Source: Theristus sp. LFF4_11 (Eukaryota > Nematoda > Chromadorea > Monhysterida > Xyalidae). Taken from it: a stretch of DNA of 64,000 bases. Below, one piece after another: positions 11,151 to 23,000 of this stretch; the stretch's first letter is position 1; every line of letters starts with the position of its first letter. The stretch lies in assembly GCA_030248135.1 (NCBI GenBank), contig JASANC010001336.1:36001-100000 (forward strand), given 5' to 3'. The position numbers and the translations under genes are program-made. Under the pieces are notes generated by a model, which ran no database searches, was not told where the DNA came from, and worked only from the letters and a program-made list of their open reading frames with translations.

Positions 11151-13301
11151 GATTTGTATACATACTTAAAAGTGATTTTTTTTGATTTCTGATCAGTGGT
11201 TGCTTGCAATGAGTCGTTGTAGGTTCCTAATCCTAAACCTAATCCTAATCCTAAGCCAAGCCTTTTTTATAAGGTGAAAATGATCAATTTAGTTTTTGCA
11301 TTTTTTCTTTCCTGTGTTAAAGGGCAGGGGCCACCGCTACTGCACATGCACCTGTTTTAATAATGACTAGCCAATTGACCCGTGCCTACGGCACGGTTAG
11401 TTAATTGATAAATACAATTATTATTTTTGAGTGGATTTTGGCCTTTTGACCTTGCCCACGACCCGGTTTTAAAGTGCATTGCAATTTGATTTTGAGCTGC
11501 TTTAACCGACTGCTGTTCATTTACTACAGAAATTATCTGTCATTTTTAAAGCACTCATATGTATGATCTTGTATTATCATCAGCAACAAACATCCAGTCT
11601 AAAAAGCAATGTTTCAATCTTTTTAGTGAGTTGCATTTCACTGTCCGTTAAATTTCTCAATGACCGTTAAAAGTATGATAAAACATTCTTTGATCAGCAA
11701 CACCCAACTACTGGCTGCGTAATGTTTTTTGATCACCAACAAAATCATAAAATCATAATAATCAAAAAGCGTTTGTTTTCAAAGCCCGTTTAAAAAACAT
11801 CCCGCAATTTTTTAATTTTGCGTTTTTTGAATTTGGCACAGTTTTGTTAAACCTGCGGAATGAAATGTTTCCAAAACCAAAAAGCTATTTTTAATTTTGT
11901 TTTCCGATAGTAAGACTATTTTTAATTAACAACGCGTTTTGTTAAGAAACCCGTTTTTTAGATTTCCCTATTGATTTTTTAGACAACGTTGATAGTTTTG
12001 TTAAGATTAAACCTTGTTATTTTTGAAACGGCATATTAGTTCGGGGCAGTTTATCTCAGTCTAAGCTTACTCTTGATCTAAAACTTTAAAAAATGATGAA
12101 GAAAACAGGTAGACGTTGGTAAATTTCAGCAAAACCCGCGCATTGAAATAAATTAGAAAATCAAAGTTTATAATGTGGCAACATATTTATTATGCATGTT
12201 TTACCCGTTTAGCCTAACTTAAGTTTACCAAAAGTCAAGCTTTTTTGTTAAGTGACAATGTAGAAACTAAAAAACAGTGACGTTTTTAAATACCCGTTTT
12301 CAACAGGCACAATTTCTTTTTTACCCGTTTATTATAACATATATAGCCAAACGTGTTTTCCAATTGAAAATAAAATTGTAAATACAAAAGCAACGTTTTT
12401 ACTCAACAGCCGATTTAAAAAAATCACTCAAATTCAATTTTTTGCGTTTCTGTGTTGGGGCATTTTTAATTAAATCTGCAAATTGAAAATAAGTGCAAAA
12501 AATTGAAAACAGTCGTTTTTTTCGATTACCTGGTAACCACTTTAAAAGCCACTAGCAGTTGACCCGTGCCTACGGCCCGGGTAAGAAATGTTTGCGATTT
12601 TGTTAACAGCAAGGTGCACCCGCGGATTTATCGACATTTATTTGCTTCTGTTTTCCTCGAACTGGAAATGTGTTGATTTTTTAACCAAAGCTTTCATGCG
12701 TTTAAATTCGTTGATACCGTTTATTGTTTGGAGCAAGCGTTGCACTTTTATTTTTATCTCGAGAACCCTTTCGATTTTTAAAAGTACTTTTCAAACGCTT
12801 CGCCATTTATGATTTTACTTTCCAATAGTCGAACCATTATCAGTTTAATACTTTTTTCTGATTTCGCTAATGATTTTTTAGACACCATGAATAGATTGTA
12901 CAAACTGCAATGTGCATTTGAAAAACTAATGTAGACGTTCGTTTTCCAACCCGATTTTAAAAAAAATTTAAACTTTTTTCAAAGACGGTTTTGTTACATC
13001 TGTCGCAGTCGATCATGAAGCTTGAGCAGCAACAATCGCCATTTGGCAACGTGCGTTACGTTTGTTGAACTATCGCTCATAACCTTGGTTGTCGTTCTTG
13101 AGCAAAAGGCATCATGATGACTAAAGTCATGTAGACTGACGATTTGAACTTTGCCTTGTCATTAGAAAATGGAGTGAAGTATTTAGCAGATGATGACTTA
13201 AATAGCAAAATAGGCTCGAACTGAAAAAATGAGCGCCAATTCAAACTGTTAAAAAAGTTCCACGGACAAAGTATTTTTTTAGTATAATAGATGCATTACG
13301 T
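11151..13301 (+). mobile_element. Element N (GATTTGTATAC...ATTACG), interrupted by a Helitron
   Basis: This element begins GATTTGTATACATAC at 11151 and ends GATGCATTACGT at 13301, flanked by CAAAGTTG. The right copy of that 8-mer is separated by a family A insertion. A short intact copy is at 15678-15902 in reverse. The termini are not inverted repeats. A TAATCCTAAACCTAATCC-type telomere-like stretch lies inside. Confidence 0.7.
11367..13291 (-). mobile_element. Helitron, non-autonomous
   Basis: Read on the minus strand it begins TCTATTATACTA at 13291 and ends CTAG at 11370-11367. Eleven bases before the CTAG is a perfect 7-bp hairpin, CCGTGCC-TAC-GGCACGG (11380-11396). It is inserted exactly between A (11366) and T (13292). 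Rejoining those flanks restores the element N sequence seen uninterrupted near 15680. There is no Rep/helicase frame. A second hairpin plus CTAG lies at 12552-12583, so the body may be two elements or carry a duplicated 3' end. Confidence 0.85.
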
Positions 13302-13302
13302 C

Positions 13303-13888
13303 CAGTACCGTGGGCCCAAACAAATTTTCGAAGGGGGGGGGGGTATGGTGCCGTGGGGGGGTGCCGACCAAAAAGTGAGGGGGGGGGGTCAAAGTGTCCA
13401 ACATATTGTAAGGTGGGACCCCCCCCCCCCGGGGGGACCCATGGGGGGGTGCATTTTTTCAAAATTTTCTGTGGGGGGGTCCACCCCCCCCCCCCCCCCC
13501 AAGAAATTTTTTCGCTTAAATTTTAAAGGAAAAACGCTAAATTTAGCTGCAAAATCTTTGAAATTACAATGAAGATGGTCAAGTTATCATATATTCAGCT
13601 TATATTATAGACTTTATAGACAAAAAATCATGATTTTCGAAAAAAAATTTAGGGTGTGCAGAAAATTTTGGGGGGGGGGGGGTCTCCGCCAGACAAAATT
13701 TCATGGGGGGTGTGGGGGGGGGGTCGGCCAAATTTTCGAGGGGGGGGGGGGTCCGGGGGGGGGCTGCCCGGTTTTAGGGGGGGGGTGGCACGGTGCCCCC
13801 CCACCCCCCCCCCCCACCCGACGGTCTCTGGTGCTCTGGGGGGGGGGGGTGTCCCCCCCCCCCCCCACCCCCCCCGCCCACGGTACTG
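13303..13888 (+). mobile_element. G/C-run hAT-like element, family A (CAGTACCGTGGGC termini)
   Basis: The copy is 586 bp, starting CAGTACCGTGGGC and ending GCCCACGGTACTG. ATTACGTC is duplicated at 13295-13302 and 13889-13896. The ends consist mostly of G or C homopolymer runs around an AT-rich core. It has no coding capacity. Confidence 0.88.
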
Positions 13889-14317
13889 ATTACGTCAAAG
13901 TTGTGCTAAATCAATCAGGGAGTCCGAAGAACCACATATGATATGCAAGCGCCTCCCGAATGACTCCCATATGACGGAACTTTGCAGATTTTGTTTTGGT
14001 GACCTTTTCCAAACCGTCACCATGCCTCTTCTAGTGTTTTGACCTCCAAAACGTCACTAATTGTCCCCAGCTAAACTAATGCTAAAGTGAAGACAAACAT
14101 ACCGCCTTGAAATTCGATCAATTCTTCTGATGGTGTCGCGACGACACGACACGAAGCAGCAAGCAACCAGACAACGTAGCGCTTGCAAACGGAGCAGCGA
14201 GCACAATCGGACGCTCTGCGAGCAGTACCGTGGGCCCAAACAAATTTTCGAAGGGGGGGGTATGGTGCCGTGGGGGGGGGGGGGTGCCGACCAAAAAGTG
14301 AGGGGGGGGGTCCAACC

Positions 14318-15359
14318 TAGGGTTAGGGAAAAAAAAATCCGGATTTTTTTTTAAATTAAAAAAAAAATTTTTTTTTTAAATTTTTTTTTACAAGTTAGGT
14401 TCGTTCGAAGCGTCTCGTCGAGCTGAGTTCATCTAGACTATTTTCAGAACGATCCGGGAAACTATAAGAGCGAAAATCGTGTTTTATTGAAATTATGTCC
14501 ATTTCATAGAGGGAAAGTTGCATTTTCAACAGTAAAACAGGGCAATTTTTCACGTGTACTTGAATATTGAACCGTTCTTAGTGGTTCCTCTTTAGAAAAT
14601 TACCAAAATTTGACTGTGTTCAAAAATTCCTGTTTGCTGTAGCTAAGTCGGCAACCCCTGTCGACCCGGTCGCCCCCCCCCCCCCAAGACACTTACTTTC
14701 AGGTTCAACCAGCTATGCTATCTGCCACATGGCGAGAGCCCACTCTTCAAATCATCGTATCGAAAACACGTACCATGATTTCGCGATCACGTTGCGGGCA
14801 ACTGACAGACGCAAGTTTAACACGTTAGTTTAGCTCAGCACGCAAGTTTTAACATGTGGCCATGTTATCGGGTATCTGAAAAACGGTCGTGTGATGTGGT
14901 ATTAACCAACATCTCCGCTCAAATTGTTTAACAATATATCGCACAACTCCATTGTAGACCTATAACATACGCCAATCAACAAGATATCATGTTCATCTCA
15001 TGGCCTACCGACTGAAAAACATGTTCTAAGTTGCAAGAAAACGATTTCTGAAACGATATTTCAATTCAGTTAAGTCATTTCAACGCTAAAAATTGACTCT
15101 AGAAGTCATCCAAATCGAAAAACATGGAGTACGTCGGTCAAAATGACCAAATAATGACATTTACCTAAGCACACAAAGAAGTTGGGAAGAAAATTTGGTT
15201 TGAACTTTCAAAAAATTATGCCATAAATCGAATTTTCAGAGCAAAGTAGAAGAAAAAATTTTCAATTTTTTTTTAAGTTTGAAAAAAAAAATCCAAATTT
15301 AAAAAAAAAACGAAAAAAAAATAAAAAAAAAATTTTTTTTTTCAAAGCCCCTAACCCTA
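14318..15359 (-). mobile_element. Family B hAT-like element nested in family A
   Basis: A full-length 1042-bp copy in reverse orientation. Termini are TAGGGTTAGGG and CCCTAACCCTA, and GTCCAACC is duplicated at 14310-14317 and 15360-15367. Confidence 0.88.
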
Positions 15360-15677
15360 GTCCAACCTATGGTAACGTGGCCCCCCCCCTGGGGGTCCCC
15401 ATGGGGGGGGGGTGCATTTTTTCAAAATTTTCTGTGGGGGGGGGGTCCACCCTCCCCACCCCCCCCCCGGAAAATTTTTAGCTTAAATTTTAAAGGAAAA
15501 ACGCTAAATTTAGCTGCAAAATCTTTGAAATTACAATGAAGATGGTCAAGTTATCATATATTCAGCTTATATTATAGACTTTATAGACAAAAAATCATGA
15601 TTTTCGAAAAAAATTAGGGTGTGCAGAAAATTTTGGGGGGGGGTCTCCGCCAGACAAAATTTCATGGGGGGTGTGGG

Positions 15678-15902
15678 GCGTAATGCATCATTATTAAAAC
15701 AGCTGCATCTGCAGTTCCGGTGCTCCTCCTCCATAACACAGGAAAGAAAAAAATGCAAAAACTAAATTGATCATTTTCACCTTATCAAAAAGGCTTGGCT
15801 TAGGATTAGGATTAGGTTTAGGATTAGGAACCTACAACGACTCATTACAAGCAACCTCAGATCAAAAATCAAAAAAATCACTTTTAAGAATGTATACAAA
15901 TC
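15678..15902 (-). mobile_element. Short intact copy of element N
   Basis: 225 bp running from GCGTAATGCATC to GTATACAAATC. GGTGTGGG is duplicated at 15670-15677 and 15903-15910. It shows the uninterrupted form of the element that the Helitron split at 11367. Confidence 0.78.
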
Positions 15903-16495
15903 GGTGTGGGGGGGGGGGTGTCGGCCACAGTTTCGAGGGGGGGGGTCCGATGGGGGGGGGGGCCCGGTTTTGGGGGGGGGGGGGGGTGCGCCCCCCCCCC
16001 CCCCCCCCCCCCCCCACCCGACGGTCTCTGGTGCTCTGGGGGGGGGGTGTAACCCCCCCCCCCCGGCCCGCCCCCCCCCCCCGCCCACGGTACTGTCTGC
16101 GAGGCGAATCGTCACCTTATCTGCATCGGAAATGGTAGGCCAAGCTTTGGGATGGGACGCTCAAAAACTTCATCGCAGATGTTGTCGTAGCCTAAAATCA
16201 GTCGGTAAAACGGCCCAAAATCGACTGCTAAAGGTTTTACGAGGTATAATCAAAGAAAATTTTTGTTGAACTTTCGAAAAATTTTGCCAAAATTGAGGTT
16301 TTCAGAGCATATTAGAGGAAAATTTTTCGAATTTTTTTTTTTAAATCGGCATTTTTGTTTTTTTAATCACTTTTTTTTAAATTTTCATTTTTGTTTAACA
16401 ACCCTATTCTCGTTCCGATTTGAAATTTAAATTATTTTTTTTGCATACTAAGCACGAGCCACGCTACGCCACGAACAGAAAAAGAAAAAAAAACA

Positions 16496-18721
16496 ATGTC
16501 CGTAACGGCGGTTTATCCGGTCTCACCGCAACAGCACAAGACGCACATCTCCAGTACGCTCGCGAACGCGCCGTTTGTCGCAGTTGAAACCAGGTATAAC
16601 TTATTTTTTTAAACCTGTCCCACTGAAATGACGTCATGTGCTGCCAAACATGCGCTTGCCGTTCACTGCAAACCAGCCTTTCCGTTTAGCCGATTTCTTC
16701 CTGCAAACAAATGATGAATATCGAATCAGTCACACCAAACTGACATTTTATTGCCTGTACTTTGACAAACGGGCGTTTTTAAAGCAAATGACGTCATTTT
16801 AGTCGGGACACGTTTGACTAAATCCACAATATGCCTCTGCCAGCCAACTGCCTGCGACACGTCGAATGCGTGAGATCAGTGTTCAGTTTTTATAGTTGTT
16901 TCAGAGCTGTCGAGCTGTGGCTTGGGGTGGGGCAGGGGATACCTGTTTTGAAAAAAACCGTTTCAATCAAGTTTCTTTCGGCCACTCCACCTCCACTCCA
17001 GCATGGGCACCATCATATTCGAGCTCTATTGGAGGCACGCGCCGCGAACGTGCGCGAATTTTGCGGAGCTCGCGCGTCGCGGCTACTACAACGGCACCAT
17101 ATTCCACAGGATCATCGCCGATTTCATGATTCAGGGCGGCGACCCCTCTGGAACTGGTCTGTCTGTGTGTGCGGTGTTTTTTGTTGCTTGAGAGCTGCCG
17201 TTTTCGTTTCTTTAGGTTTGAGAAATAGATAACCGACATAGTTGTTCTAGGGGGGGCCGCCCCCCCCCCAAAAATTTTTTCGAATCTATCTCTATCAGAC
17301 AGGTTTTTTCGGCTCAGCTATTATCTATCTAAAAAAAAATTCTCAGCCAGCTATCTATCTGAAAATTTTTGTTTTCGAATACATAAAATGAGTCAATTTT
17401 TGACCAAAATTAACCATTTTTGCTCGTAATTCTTGAAAATTTCGCTAATTTTAGGTAAAATACGCGTTTATACTTGATTTTTAGTGTATTTTTAGTATTA
17501 TTTTGCTGTTTTTATAGCTTTTTAGCGTTTTAGCTATCTATCTATCAAATTTCAAAATTTTGACCGGCCCCCCCAAAGTCACATGGCCCCCCCCCGCGCC
17601 CAGTAGCGAAAGTGCGGGGGGGGGTGGGGGGGGGTCCACCCCCCCCCTCAGCCGAAAATCCTGCCCGTGCACGGGCAGATACCCGTGTACCCCCCCTCCC
17701 CCCCTTTACCTCGACACGGGTACTAGACTCCCCCCCACCCCCCTCCGCGAGAAAACACGGGATCGCACCCCCCCCTCACGGTGGTCAATCTCATCTCAAT
17801 TTTTTCCAAAAATACCGTAATTTTTGCATTTTTCTTGACGTTTGTGTCTGTCCCTGCATAGATTTTGTTGTTTCTGACCAAACAAGCAGCTTGTTTGCAC
17901 AAAATATTCTGTATTTTACAAGAATTTCTGTGTTTTTCTAAGGCAAAAATTTGGTATTACCCGTGCGATCCCGTGCACCCCCCTCACGAAATTTTTCTGC
18001 CAGTGCACCCCCCCCCTCAGGAAAATTTGCTGCCCGTGCACCCCCCCCTCACCGAGAAGGCACCTGACCCCCCCCCCCCCTCTAAAATTAGGCAAACACC
18101 CTCCCCTCACCCGAGGTCCCGCTTTCGCTACTGTCCGCGCCCCCCCCCCAAAATTTTCCAGCTATCTATCTATCTGGAAAATTTGCTCCAGCTATCTATA
18201 TCGGCCCCCCCCCAACCCCTCGGCTCTGGAACAACTATGATAACCGATTCCTTCGTTTTTGTACGCTTCTTATGGTAGTTGTGTTAGTGTGCGTGAAATG
18301 CTGCGTTGTATCGCCGAAACACATGACGCTCATTGGTGCAGTTACAAACGAAAAACACAAAATCCCACCAACGAAATGCAACAACTAAAAAAACGATCCT
18401 ACAAACCAAAACATCGCAGGCCGCGGCGGCGCGTCAATCTACGGCGCGACGTTCGAGGACGAACTGTCCGATCAACTGAAGCACACCGGCGCCGGCATTC
18501 TGTCGATGGCCAACTCGGGACCGAACACGAACGGCTCACAGTTCTTCGTCACGTTGGCGCCTACGCAGTGGCTCGACGGAAAGCACACGATTTTCGGACG
18601 GGTGGCGAGCGGCATGAAAGTGGTACAGCGAATGGGCATGGTGCAGACGGACACCGCCGATCGACCGCGCGAGGAGGTGAAAATCGTCACGGCCTACCCG
18701 AAGGAGGACTCGCGACAGTGA
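16496..18721 (+). CDS. PPIL1: Peptidyl-prolyl cis-trans isomerase, PPIL1-type cyclophilin
   Basis: PPIL1 is a cyclophilin of the activated spliceosome. Three exons (16496-16593, 17002-17156, 18420-18721) join in phase to give 184 aa with stop TGA. The fold is recognisable: METSMGTI-type strand, then [19 protein letters not shown] with the catalytic Arg, then [14 protein letters not shown], then [11 protein letters not shown]. The tryptophan preceding LDGKH, used for drug binding in the family, is present. Against the roughly 166-aa human protein it has a longer N-terminus. The start is the first ATG upstream in frame, after an A-rich leader. Intron 2 contains nested hAT-like elements. The upstream flank is a transposon stack, so the promoter must lie within about 80 bp or inside repeats. 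Confidence 0.93.
17237..18239 (+). mobile_element. G/C-run hAT-like element, family A3 (CATAGTTGTTC termini), in PPIL1 intron 2
   Basis: It starts CATAGTTGTTCTAG and ends GGAACAACTATG. ATAACCGA is duplicated at 17229-17236 and 18240-18247. The body has GGGGGG/CCCCCC runs and TATCTATCT motifs. A family A2 element is inserted inside. Confidence 0.85.
17601..18133 (+). mobile_element. G/C-run hAT-like element, family A2 (CAGTAGCGAAAGTGCGG termini)
   Basis: 533 bp, CAGTAGCGAAAGTGCGG to CCCGCTTTCGCTACTG. The flanking 8-mers are CCCGCGCC and TCCGCGCC, a 7/8 match. It is nested in the A3 element. Confidence 0.8.
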
Positions 18722-20005
18722 CACGCATCCGTGCGCTTGGTTTTTTGTTAATTTTTTTTGCTGTTGCTAGCTGTATTGGCCGCCGTGCGTATCGATTTGA
18801 GCGGCAGCGATATTGTGTGTCGCGATCACATCACCACCGGTATAGGCCAGTTTTCCCTTGAAGCTTAGTGGTCCAGTAGTTTGTACACTACTGAGTGTCC
18901 GAATGAAATCATCAGACAAGACGATTCCAAGTTTTTTTACGCCACGATGAAGTGTTGAACAGAGGACATTGAATCCGTTAGTGTGAAAAAACAGAACAGA
19001 GGTGTTTCCTGGGTTCAATCAGGCGCTCGCACAATGGTGTTGTTTTACTGGACTACGTGACTCGGGCTGATTAGTGGCAAGCGCTAGGTTTGCAACCCCT
19101 GAGCTCTTTTGGAATCTTGGTATCTCTGAACGGGTTGAGGGAAGTTTTTTCTCTTTTTTCAAAATTCAAGTGCAACTAATTAGCCTGACTGACGTCAACA
19201 CTTTGTCAATTTTTTTTGTTGAACTGTTGATTTTGATTCTATTGTTATGCTTTTGTATTTGTTTGCAACTGATCTCGTCTTTGTTAGCGTGGTAAAATCT
19301 GCATAAAATTCGAATATCATCATTTGGCAAATCGTTTTTTATGACGGTATTCTCCACCAAAACACATATTCGGATGTGTTTACATTTCTGGGTGTCGTGT
19401 TGACTTCTATTCTTTTACTATGTTTTACTTTTTGTATCATGTTTGAGTGCGCTTCAATCTGTTTGTGGTTTTTGTTTATTGTTGTTCGGGAAATTCTTTT
19501 GATTGCTGTGAACACAATCATTTGTTGTCTCCGAGAAATGTCTGTGAGAGTTTCGTGCGGCAACGAACCGGTTTCGGAGGGGTCTACCACAAAAATTTCT
19601 GCTAAGTTTTCCCCTGTTTTCTAAAATTTCTGCTTTTCCACAAAACATTTTTTTATCTCGCAAATTTGTTTGTCTTTTGCGCCTTCGTTTTTCGGAGCAG
19701 TAAGTTTTTCTAAAATAGTAAAAGTAGCTTTTTAGCAGTAATTTTTGTGTTCTTCCAGAAGTTCTTTTCCTGCTGGCGTGAACCACTCGAAACTTCAGTA
19801 ACGTCTGGAACGTAAAGTGTACTGTCCAAAAAAATCGACCGCTGTATTTCTGTGAGAAGTACTGGTTTTTTCACCATAAAAGTACAACAACAACAACCAA
19901 AGAAAACAACAAAATTCAACAGCAAAATTTCCGAAACCGCGAACTGCGTGAAACCGGTGTGCGAATCGACCAAAAAAAACAACAACAAACCGCGAGAAAC
20001 CCCAC
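18722..20005. other. Intergenic region between PPIL1 and the next gene, no gene seen
   Basis: It is AT-rich with T-rich stretches (19140-19700). No exon chain or delimited repeat was found. The promoter of the downstream gene presumably lies toward the right end. Confidence 0.4.
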
Positions 20006-23000
20006 ATGTCGCAATCAGGTCCGATCCCATTAGCGTTGGCCGTCCGATCCGGCCCGGTTCCCTTGGCAGCGGTGACGTCAGGCCCGGTGCCCTTGGCAGC
20101 CGCCACGTTCGGCTCTGCTAAGCCGCTGCAAAAGCAGCACGACATTGAGAGTCGTGGTCGTGAGTTCGCCGCGCAGAAATGGGCGCGCACCGTTTCGTCG
20201 AGTTTCCCGCAGAAGACACTCCGACAGACGGCGTATTTGTTGGAGACGGGCGGATTTGAGCCGTCACCGGACGACCACGGCAACGCCACTTATACCGACT
20301 ATAATGGCGTCGAATACGAGGGACAGTTTTTTATCGATCGATCTTATCAGGTGTGGGCAACGGCGATTGAGTATTTGATTTTTTTTGATTGATTGAAACC
20401 GGCACTAACGTTACCATGGTTTGTAAGGTATTTACATACATTGTCACCCTCGTGGCCTGATGGTGGTGCGTTAGACTACAGTCTGTGCGCTCGGGGGATC
20501 GAGCCCCGCCGAGGGGTGTATAGGCACGTAATGACAGAAAAGTCAGATGGGCGCCCTACTCGGTGGTGTTCTGTACGCTTCTCTCGGTTAGCCCTGGCTA
20601 AAAACATCGCCTAAAAATCACAACAACAATAAAGCAAGAGTTTATAAGGTATACACATCGCAACAGTGTTTTGGTAGTAAACTGCAGAACTTTAATAACC
20701 TGGAGCAATTTCCTAAATCTGTCAAACATTTTGCAAGCCAATCATCTGCTGGAGCTCCAGTGAGCTGAGCATTTCAGTGTTCCAATGTTCGGAGAATTTT
20801 ACCAGCTTTAATGTCTTTTAACTCTGCACTGTTTTTGGAGGGTGCACAAAGTCCCAAGTAAGAAAGTTCTGAAAACGATTTCCCCTCACTCGTAGCTTGT
20901 GCAAGTAAAACTGCATCACGTTTATTAAAGAATTGTTTACTGAGAGCGGTGGTGGTTCGCGTGCCTGCACTGTGGGAACATGCGAATTGTGACTGCGGCG
21001 AATCGGGAACGATGAATGCCACTGCACAGGGTCGCCTATCGTCCGGCCAGCGGATGCCGGCGCCGACGCTGGGCTCGGACGCATGGCTGCAGAGCGAGGA
21101 GTTGCGCTATCAGCAGGCGCTCGGCGGCACCACCGGCAGCGGCACGTCGGCGGCAACGCCAAACGCCGCTGGCGTCGGCGTGCTGGAGCGATTCGCTCGC
21201 GTCGTCGCCGACTCGGACTCGTGGGATCTGAGCGGCGGTCGCGTGCAAGCGAGCGACATCGACCAGGAGAGCGCGTCATCGGCGCAGCCGCCGAAACGCA
21301 CCGCAGCTGGCGCGACGATCTTCGGCACCGAGCAGAGCTCGGATCCGATGTACACGAGCGAGGTGTTTCGCAATCTGCCGGCGACGGTGCGTTGCGTGAG
21401 CGTTGATGCTCGATTGTGATGTGTTGATTATGGGTAGTTTTATTAATTTTTTAGGTTCTGCGACTGAATGCGTGCAATTTTTAGGTTCTGCGACTCAATG
21501 CGTGTGCAAACGTTGAAAGGCAACCAGTTTCAATCTTTTATGTGGCAATTCAAAGCGGTCGAAGTGATCCGGCCCTATTTAGGGGGACTCTGCGATCACT
21601 TTACCAATTTTCAATTCCCGTGTCATGCATGAAACTGTTTACCTATTTCATGCGCGCATTGAGTCTCAGGAACAAAATAACAGATAATAGTTTTAGTATT
21701 TTCTGTAACCTGTCGTTTTTTTCGGCAAAATACTGAGCTCGCGGCAGAAGAACGAACGGGACCCTGTGGTGCAAGAAAGGATTTTCAGTCACAATGTTGA
21801 TCCACTCCACACTGAATCACCGAAACCGATGTTTACTGCGGTGGCCAATCGTCCAAACGCAGCACTTTCCCCCCACATTTTTGTTATCAGATTCGTGCGT
21901 CACTGAAAACGGCGCGTCGCGGCGGCATGCCGCTGCCGGACGAGATCACGGAGATTCAGAATCAAATCGTCGCCGGCCTCGAGCGCACCGGCGCGCGCAA
22001 TCCGCTCGCGTTGGTGCAGCTGATCGAGCAGTACCTGGACGAGGAGCTGGTCGACATGATCATTGACGCCACGCTGCGCACGCACCTCAATTACTACCAG
22101 GTATATTGTCTCTGTTCGTTTCTCCTGTCGAATTCTAGATTATTCAAATTACAGACCATCAGCTGATTGGCTGTTCATCATGTGTTGGCATGCCGTTTTT
22201 TTGTGCAAGCAGTGCTGTGGAGGTGCAGTCTGACATGTACAGAATGCGTGAATCACGTGTGCGCGTGGAAAAAAATGCAGTGTAGTGTAACCAAAAAACG
22301 AAAATTCTGGCGCCTGTGTATGGCAAACGGGCGAGTTTTTTTGGTGGAAAAATTAAAAAAAAACGAATTGCAGGTGAATGGCGAGTTGCCGACGATCGCT
22401 GAGCTTCGTAAGCCGCAGTTTGCCGATAATCAGCTGCCCGTCGGCGATTTGGGCGGCGGCGAACGCAAGACGGCCGCCGAGATTTGGTACGGTGCTCGGA
22501 GGTTTACTGAGAAAAAAGCTTGTGGAACCACGCCTCTGGCCTACTTTCAGGTTCTCTGCAATGGAACAGCATACGAGTCACCTGGTTTTCCAGGAGGGCT
22601 GTGTGATGCCCATGACAGCGCTTTTAAAAATCCGGTCACCCATTGATTGATTCATTTCAGAAAAGCCTGTAAGCAGGTTTTCGAACGAGGCTTTACTAGC
22701 AAATGGAGTACAGTTCATATTCCGACGTGGCGTATTTCGTCCCGCGACTATGTAGATTGCTACGTGATCAATCTTTACACTGTTGATAAAAAAAAATGAG
22801 AACGTTTACTATTTTAGCATTGAAGACGTGCCGGGGGCGTCGGTGACGGCGAGCGGCGCTGGGGTGATCATGAACAAAAAGGTAGACGCACACCAATGAC
22901 GAGGGTTTTGTTTGAAACGTGACAACAACACGCTACCACAACAATCCACACTCACTCCATTACACGCATTGCGTTGCACGTACGTACGTCCTTTGTGCAA

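Larger units (their letters stand above)
14223..16095 (+). mobile_element. Family A hAT-like element hosting two further insertions
   Basis: It runs from CAGTACCGTGGGC at 14223 to CCCACGGTACTG at 16095, with TCTGCGAG duplicated at 14215-14222 and 16096-16103. Removing the nested B (14318-15359) and N (15678-15902) elements leaves a body like 13303-13888. It inserted into the family C shell. Confidence 0.88.
11074..16406 (+). mobile_element. Family C hAT-like element split by nested insertions (outermost shell)
   Basis: The left terminus TAGGGTTGTTAAAA is at 11074, and the matching right terminus TTTAACAACCCTA ends at 16406. Both are flanked by TTCTCGTT (11066-11073 and 16407-16414). Family C body pieces are recovered at 11074-11150, 13897-14222 and 16096-16406. 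Everything between is later insertions, described separately. The right end is about 90 bp from the PPIL1 start codon, so this stack occupies that gene's upstream flank. Confidence 0.85.

Noticed and set aside
13300..16100. Long Gly/Pro-rich open frames over G and C runs (also near 9480, 17600, 38000)
   Set aside because: They are translations of homopolymer runs inside hAT-like elements. Glycine on one strand and proline on the other appear together, with no splice or start context.
20446..20530. A functional tRNA gene
   Set aside because: Box A and box B are present, but the same 190-bp unit with a non-tRNA body occurs at three other sites, and no proper acceptor stem forms. It is a SINE.
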